Positions 60,502 to 64,000 of a stretch of DNA of 64,000 nucleotides are shown piece after piece. Every line of letters starts with the position of its first letter. Position 1 is the first letter of the stretch. The position numbers were made by a program, and so were the translations under genes. The notes under the pieces are model-generated. The model did no database searches. It saw only the letters and a list, made by a program, of their open reading frames with translations, and was not told the origin of the DNA. This DNA is from Sphingopyxis sp. H053 (GTDB lineage: Bacteria > Pseudomonadota > Alphaproteobacteria > Sphingomonadales > Sphingomonadaceae), in assembly GCF_001468225.1 (NCBI RefSeq), contig NZ_LNRU01000002.1, positions 1 through 64,000 of the forward strand. Reading direction: 5' to 3'.

Positions 60502-61263
60502 GTGAACGACCCTACCGCTCCCGATTATCTCGACCGTTCGGGCCGCCCGCGGCTCGCCTATCGCTATACGGCCGGCACCAAGCCGACGATCGTCTTCCTG
60601 CCCGGTTACATGTCCGACATGGCGGGCGGCAAGGCGACCGCGCTGTTCGACTGGGCGGCGGCCGAGGGCCATGCGTGCTTGCTGCTCGATTATGCCGGAT
60701 GCGGGCTGTCGGGCGGATTGTTCGCCGATCAGACTTTGCTCGACTGGCGCGGCGACGTGCTCGACTTGGTCGACGCGAAGGCCGAGGGCCCGGTCGTCAT
60801 CACCGGATCGTCGATGGGCGGGTGGCTGATGCTGCTTACCGCCTTGGCGCTGGTGCAGCGCGACGGGCCCGGCCGGGTGGCGGGGCTCGTCGGGATCGCC
60901 GCGGCGCCCGATTTCACCGACTGGGGCTTCAGCGACGCCGAAAAAGCGATCATCCTCGCCGAGGGCGCGCTGGTCGAGGAAACGCCGTATAGCGACCAGC
61001 CCTATGTGACGACGCGCGGTTTCTTTCAGTCGGGCGAGGCGAACCGTTTGCTCGATACCGAGATTCCCCTGACCTGCCCCGTCCGCCTGCTCCACGGCGA
61101 AGAGGATGGCGACGTGCCGTCCCACATCAGCCTGCGCCTGTCGGCGGCGCTCGCGAGCGCGGATGTGCAAGTGACGCTGGTCAAGGGCGGCGACCATCGC
61201 CTGTCGCGCGATACCGACATCGGGCTGCTGATCGACACCGTCGCGCGGCTCGCGACGAACTAG
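60502..61263 (+). CDS. Alpha/beta hydrolase (ABHD10-like)
   Basis: 253 residues. TIVFLPGYMSDMAGGKA, nucleophile elbow GSSMGGW and the final GGDHRLS with catalytic His and Asp candidates give a complete triad pattern. It resembles the ABHD10/palmitoyl-thioesterase group. The GTG at 60502 follows GGAGGG; an ATG at 60451 lies in the family D repeat and is rejected. The 4HBT gene follows nine bases later. Confidence 0.87.
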   Translation: MNDPTAPDYLDRSGRPRLAYRYTAGTKPTIVFLPGYMSDMAGGKATALFDWAAAEGHACLLLDYAGCGLSGGLFADQTLLDWRGDVLDLVDAKAEGPVVITGSSMGGWLMLLTALALVQRDGPGRVAGLVGIAAAPDFTDWGFSDAEKAIILAEGALVEETPYSDQPYVTTRGFFQSGEANRLLDTEIPLTCPVRLLHGEEDGDVPSHISLRLSAALASADVQVTLVKGGDHRLSRDTDIGLLIDTVARLATN

Positions 61264-61272
61264 AGGAACATC

Positions 61273-61710
61273 ATGGCCCGCAGCGACTTCAAATTCCACG
61301 TTACCAAGCGCGTCCGCTATGCCGAGATCGACGCGCAGGCGGTGGTGTTCAACAGCCGTTACCTCGAATATTTCGACATCGGGATCACCGAATATTGGCG
61401 CGGTGTCGGCGTTTACGACCGCTGGCCCGCGCACAGCAGTCCCGAGTTCCACGTCGCGCGCGCCGAAGTCAATTATCGCGCGCCGATCCTGCTCGACGAG
61501 GAAATCGACATTTGCGTGCGCGCCTCGCGCGTCGGCACCAGCTCGATGACCTATTTGTTCGAACTGCACGGCGCGGGGAAAGACGATCTGCGCGCCGACG
61601 GACAGCTGATCTATGTCCATGTCGCCGAGGCGCAGGGCGCACCCGCGCCAGTGCCGGACGAATTCCTATTCCTGTTCGAAGCGTTTGAAGCGCGCGCCCT
61701 TCGCGCCTAA
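61273..61710 (+). CDS. Acyl-CoA thioesterase, 4HBT family
   Basis: 145 residues with a hot-dog fold. VRYAEIDAQAVVFNSRYLEYFDIGITEYWR holds the catalytic aspartate of the 4-hydroxybenzoyl-CoA thioesterase family (the D of AEIDAQ). It hydrolyses an acyl-CoA in the cytoplasm; the substrate is not shown. Adjacent to the hydrolase gene, same strand. Confidence 0.9.
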   Translation: MARSDFKFHVTKRVRYAEIDAQAVVFNSRYLEYFDIGITEYWRGVGVYDRWPAHSSPEFHVARAEVNYRAPILLDEEIDICVRASRVGTSSMTYLFELHGAGKDDLRADGQLIYVHVAEAQGAPAPVPDEFLFLFEAFEARALRA

Positions 61711-61719
61711 TATGGTGCC

Positions 61720-62157
61720 ATGACCAAATATCTTCACACGATGATCCGCGTTTCGGATCCCGACGCGACCGTCGATTTCTTCAAGCTGATCGGGCTGGAG
61801 GAAACGCGCCGTTTCGACAATGAGGGCGGCCGCTTCACGCTGATCTTCCTCGCCGCCCCCGGACAGGGCGACGTGGCCGAGGTCGAGCTGACCTATAACT
61901 GGCCGCCCGCCGACGGCAGCGCGCCCGAAGACTATACGGGCGGCCGCAATTTCGGGCATCTCGCGTACCGCGTCGACGATATCTATGCGACCTGCCAGCG
62001 GCTGATGGACGCCGGGGTGACGATCAACCGCCCGCCGCGCGACGGCCATATGGCGTTCGTGCGCTCGCCCGACGGCATTTCGGTCGAGCTGCTGCAGGAA
62101 GGCCACCTGCCGCCGCAGGAACCCTGGGCCTCGATGCCCAACACCGGCGCCTGGTAG
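61720..62157 (+). CDS. gloA: Glyoxalase I-like (lactoylglutathione lyase) VOC protein
   Basis: 145 residues. The four metal ligands of glyoxalase I are placed as expected: His in YLHTMIRV, Glu in AEVELTYN, His in FGHLAYRV and Glu in SVELLQEG. It would join methylglyoxal and glutathione to S-lactoylglutathione, which GloB downstream then hydrolyses. The gene starts nine bases after the thioesterase stop. Confidence 0.9.
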   Translation: MTKYLHTMIRVSDPDATVDFFKLIGLEETRRFDNEGGRFTLIFLAAPGQGDVAEVELTYNWPPADGSAPEDYTGGRNFGHLAYRVDDIYATCQRLMDAGVTINRPPRDGHMAFVRSPDGISVELLQEGHLPPQEPWASMPNTGAW

Positions 62158-62167
62158 GAGCCGCGCG

Positions 62168-62575
62168 ATGCCGGGCCTGTTGATCAACATCGACGTGCCC
62201 GACCTCGCCGCTGGAGAGCGTTTCTATACGCGGGCGCTCGGACTGACCGCGGCGCGGCGGTTCGACGACGACATCGTCGAACTGACCGGGTGCGAGGCGC
62301 CCATCTATCTGATCGTAAAACCCGCGGGGTCGGCGATCGGCCCCGGCGGCGGCGACTTTCGCCGCTACAACCGGCATTGGACGCCGGTGCATCCCGACTT
62401 TTCCGTCGCGAACCTCGACGATGCGGTCGCGCAGGCTTTGGCCGCGGGCGCGGTACAGGAAGGCGAGACATTGGCGCTGCCCTATGGCAGACAGGCGATG
62501 TTCGCCGATCCGTTCGGTAACGGATTCTGCCTGATCGAGTTCAACGCGCAGGGATATGACGCCCTTCTGACCTGA
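62168..62575 (+). CDS. VOC family protein
   Basis: 135 residues with VOC halves LLINIDVPDLAAGERFYTRALGL and WTPVHPDFSVANLDDAVAQALAAG, ending with ADPFGNGFCLIEF. It lacks the full GloA ligand set. It lies ten bases after gloA and before gloB, so it is part of the cluster. Substrate unknown. Confidence 0.87.
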   Translation: MPGLLINIDVPDLAAGERFYTRALGLTAARRFDDDIVELTGCEAPIYLIVKPAGSAIGPGGGDFRRYNRHWTPVHPDFSVANLDDAVAQALAAGAVQEGETLALPYGRQAMFADPFGNGFCLIEFNAQGYDALLT

Positions 62576-62643
62576 GCAGGCGGATCAAGGTACCGGCGTC
62601 GCCGCTCCGTCTTGAAGGGGTGGGACGCTGGAAAGGAGATATC

Positions 62644-63372
62644 ATGGCTGCGCTGGACATCGTCCGTATTCCCGTTCTCAGCGACAATTATGTCTGGCTG
62701 GTCCACGATCCCGCCAGCAAGGCGACGATGATCGTCGACCCCGCGGTCGCCGAGCCCGTGCTTGAGGCGGCCGCCGCGCGCGGCTGGACGATCACCGATA
62801 TCTGGAACACCCACTGGCACCCCGATCACACCGGCGGCAACGCCGCGATCAAGGAAGCGACGGGCTGTACGATCACCGGCCCCGCGGCCGAATATGCGCG
62901 CATCCCCACGCTCGATGTGCAGGTGAAAGGCGGCGACAAGGTGCGGCTCGGCCAGCATGTCGCCGACGTTTGGGACGTGCCCGCGCACACCGCGGGGCAT
63001 ATCGCGTATCATTTCGCGGAGGGCGCCGCGATCTTCGTCGGCGACACGATGTTCGCGATGGGCTGCGGCCGCCTGTTCGAAGGCACCGCCGAACAGATGT
63101 TCGCCAATATGCAGAAGCTCGGCACGCTCGACGATGCGACGCGCGTTTATTGCGCGCACGAATATACGCTGTCGAACGCGCGCTTTGCGGTGACGGTCGA
63201 GCCCGACAATGTCGCGCTGGCCGAACGGCTCGCCGCGGTCGAGTCCGCGCGCGCGGCGGGCGAGGCGACGGTGCCGACGAGCATCGGCGAAGAGCGCGCG
63301 ACCAACCCCTTTTTGCGTGCGCCGAGCGCGGCTGAACTCGGCCGTATCCGCGCGCTCAAGGATGCGGCATGA
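62644..63372 (+). CDS. gloB: Hydroxyacylglutathione hydrolase (glyoxalase II)
   Basis: 242 residues. The metallo-beta-lactamase motif THWHPDHTGG, downstream His in PAHTAGHIAY, Asp in VGDTMFAMGCGR and His in CAHEYTLSNARF form the binuclear metal site, and the C-terminal substrate-binding part follows. It hydrolyses S-lactoylglutathione to lactate and glutathione. The ATG at 62644 follows GGAAAGGAGATATC. With gloA it completes the glyoxalase pathway. Confidence 0.95.
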   Translation: MAALDIVRIPVLSDNYVWLVHDPASKATMIVDPAVAEPVLEAAAARGWTITDIWNTHWHPDHTGGNAAIKEATGCTITGPAAEYARIPTLDVQVKGGDKVRLGQHVADVWDVPAHTAGHIAYHFAEGAAIFVGDTMFAMGCGRLFEGTAEQMFANMQKLGTLDDATRVYCAHEYTLSNARFAVTVEPDNVALAERLAAVESARAAGEATVPTSIGEERATNPFLRAPSAAELGRIRALKDAA

Positions 63373-63433
63373 TGCCGCTTCAGCGCCCATTCATCTGTCC
63401 GGGCCATAATGGCCGATCTCAAGGAGCATATTC

Positions 63434-63880
63434 ATGGCGAAGCTGAACCTGATGGCTGCCGCGCTGTTGACCGCGGCCGCGCCGCTGGTCGCAAGCTGTG
63501 CGCCCGCCGGTTCGGGCGAGCCCGGCGCCGCAGCGCTTACCCCCAAACAGGCCGAACGGCTCGACAAGCAGCTCGCGGGCAAGGTTCCGGGCGAACCCGT
63601 CCGCTGCCTTCCGAATTACCGAAGTAATGATACGATCCGCGTGTCGGACAGCATCTTGCTCTATCGTTCCGGCGGCAATCTGGTATATCGTAATGACTTG
63701 AAGAGTAGTTGCCCGGGTCTTGCCCGTGACAGCGACATCATGGTGGTACGTCAGTTCGGGTCATCGACCTGCGAAGGCGATTTCTTCCACCTGGTCGACC
63801 GGTCGAGCGGAATCCGCGGCCCGACGTGCGTTTTTGGCGAATTCGTCCCCTATCGCAAACCGGCGGGGGACAAAGGCTGA
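63434..63880 (+). CDS. Lipoprotein of unknown function (DUF6491-like)
   Basis: 148 residues. Lipobox VASC (Cys22) after a signal sequence; then VRCLPNYRSNDTIRVSDSILLYRSGGNLVYRNDL and SSTCEGDFFHLVDR with paired cysteines, ending GPTCVFGEFVPY. The pattern recalls DUF6491, which I state with reserve. TCAAGGAGCATATTC precedes the ATG. Confidence 0.75.
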   Translation: MAKLNLMAAALLTAAAPLVASCAPAGSGEPGAAALTPKQAERLDKQLAGKVPGEPVRCLPNYRSNDTIRVSDSILLYRSGGNLVYRNDLKSSCPGLARDSDIMVVRQFGSSTCEGDFFHLVDRSSGIRGPTCVFGEFVPYRKPAGDKG

Positions 63881-63956
63881 GCCTCAGGTTCAGTCGTGGG
63901 CGGGGTCCGGTTTGCGCCGAGCTCTTCGGGTCGCACCCCCGCCTGCAATTGCAAAG

Positions 63957-64000
63957 CGTCGCCCCGCGAAGGCGGGGGCCGCTGGATATGTTGCGCTACA
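63957..64000. repeat. Family C palindromic repeat, cut by the window end
   Basis: cgtcgccccgcgaaggcggg is the left arm of the C3 type; the right arm would lie beyond base 64000. The 76 bases before it hold no gene. Confidence 0.7.

Noticed and set aside
1..64000. CRISPR arrays, tRNA, rRNA genes or complete insertion sequences
   Set aside because: No evenly spaced identical repeats, no tRNA-like cloverleaf segment and no transposase gene were seen. The repeats present are paired inverted arms rather than CRISPR-type.

Overview
The window is a 64 kb stretch of a high-GC alphaproteobacterial chromosome. Protein families, gene order and the abundance of small palindromic intergenic repeats all fit the Sphingomonadales, most likely Sphingopyxis or a close relative. 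Pointers to this are the order hisG-hisD-nusB-thiL-Sel1-hppA, the small families DUF1465, DUF465, DUF2332, DUF3008 and UrcA, an alphaproteobacterial DksA lacking the zinc cysteines, and a K+-independent H+-pyrophosphatase. The DNA is densely coding, almost all housekeeping or ordinary accessory genes. I see no rRNA, tRNA, CRISPR array, prophage or intact insertion sequence.

Layout. 0-9 kb: heat shock pair hrcA-grpE, then def, recR, fmt, truA, carD, an SDR enzyme and the pyrophosphatase hppA. 9-17.4 kb: a Sel1-repeat protein and a minus-strand group thiL, nusB, hisD, hisG, followed by small regulators (DUF1465, two DUF465 proteins, PilZ, DksA). 17.8-25 kb: a secreted poly-serine protein with a PEP-CTERM-like tail, an ArsR/SRPBCC pair that looks leaderless, serS, and surE followed by an NlpD-like lipoprotein and a K+ channel. 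25-33.5 kb: hydrolase, rimO, a DUF4403 lipoprotein, and a phosphate uptake operon (Nudix-DUF47 plus Pit) behind a strong Pho-box match, with a divergent Baeyer-Villiger-type monooxygenase. 33.5-43 kb: DUF3008 and SDR stress-type genes, an M17 aminopeptidase, NlpC/P60, argC, a PQQ-type sugar dehydrogenase and dnaN. 43-50 kb: an Asp/Glu racemase, LysR/UrcA, a GIY-YIG protein, a HxlR/SDR pair, rlmN and an outer membrane barrel. 50-64 kb: the tesA/ybbA/ybbP group, a TauE/SafE permease, a HExxH exported protein, an AraC regulator, thrS, MerC behind a Zur-like palindrome, and a run ending in glyoxalase I and II genes.

The most unusual content lies between genes. At least four families of paired palindromic repeats occupy the gaps. 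Families B and C share TCGTCA...TGACGA ends while their inner arms differ. One family B element encloses a complete GIY-YIG gene whose stop codon lies in the repeat end. Twice a family B element is flanked by direct copies of another ~38-bp repeat. A 265-bp element with 31-bp terminal inverted repeats fills exactly the gap between two convergent stop codons. One family E repeat supplies the ribosome binding site of ybbP. These repeats, the Pho box, the leaderless ArsR promoter and the Nudix-DUF47 fusion are the best candidates for further work.
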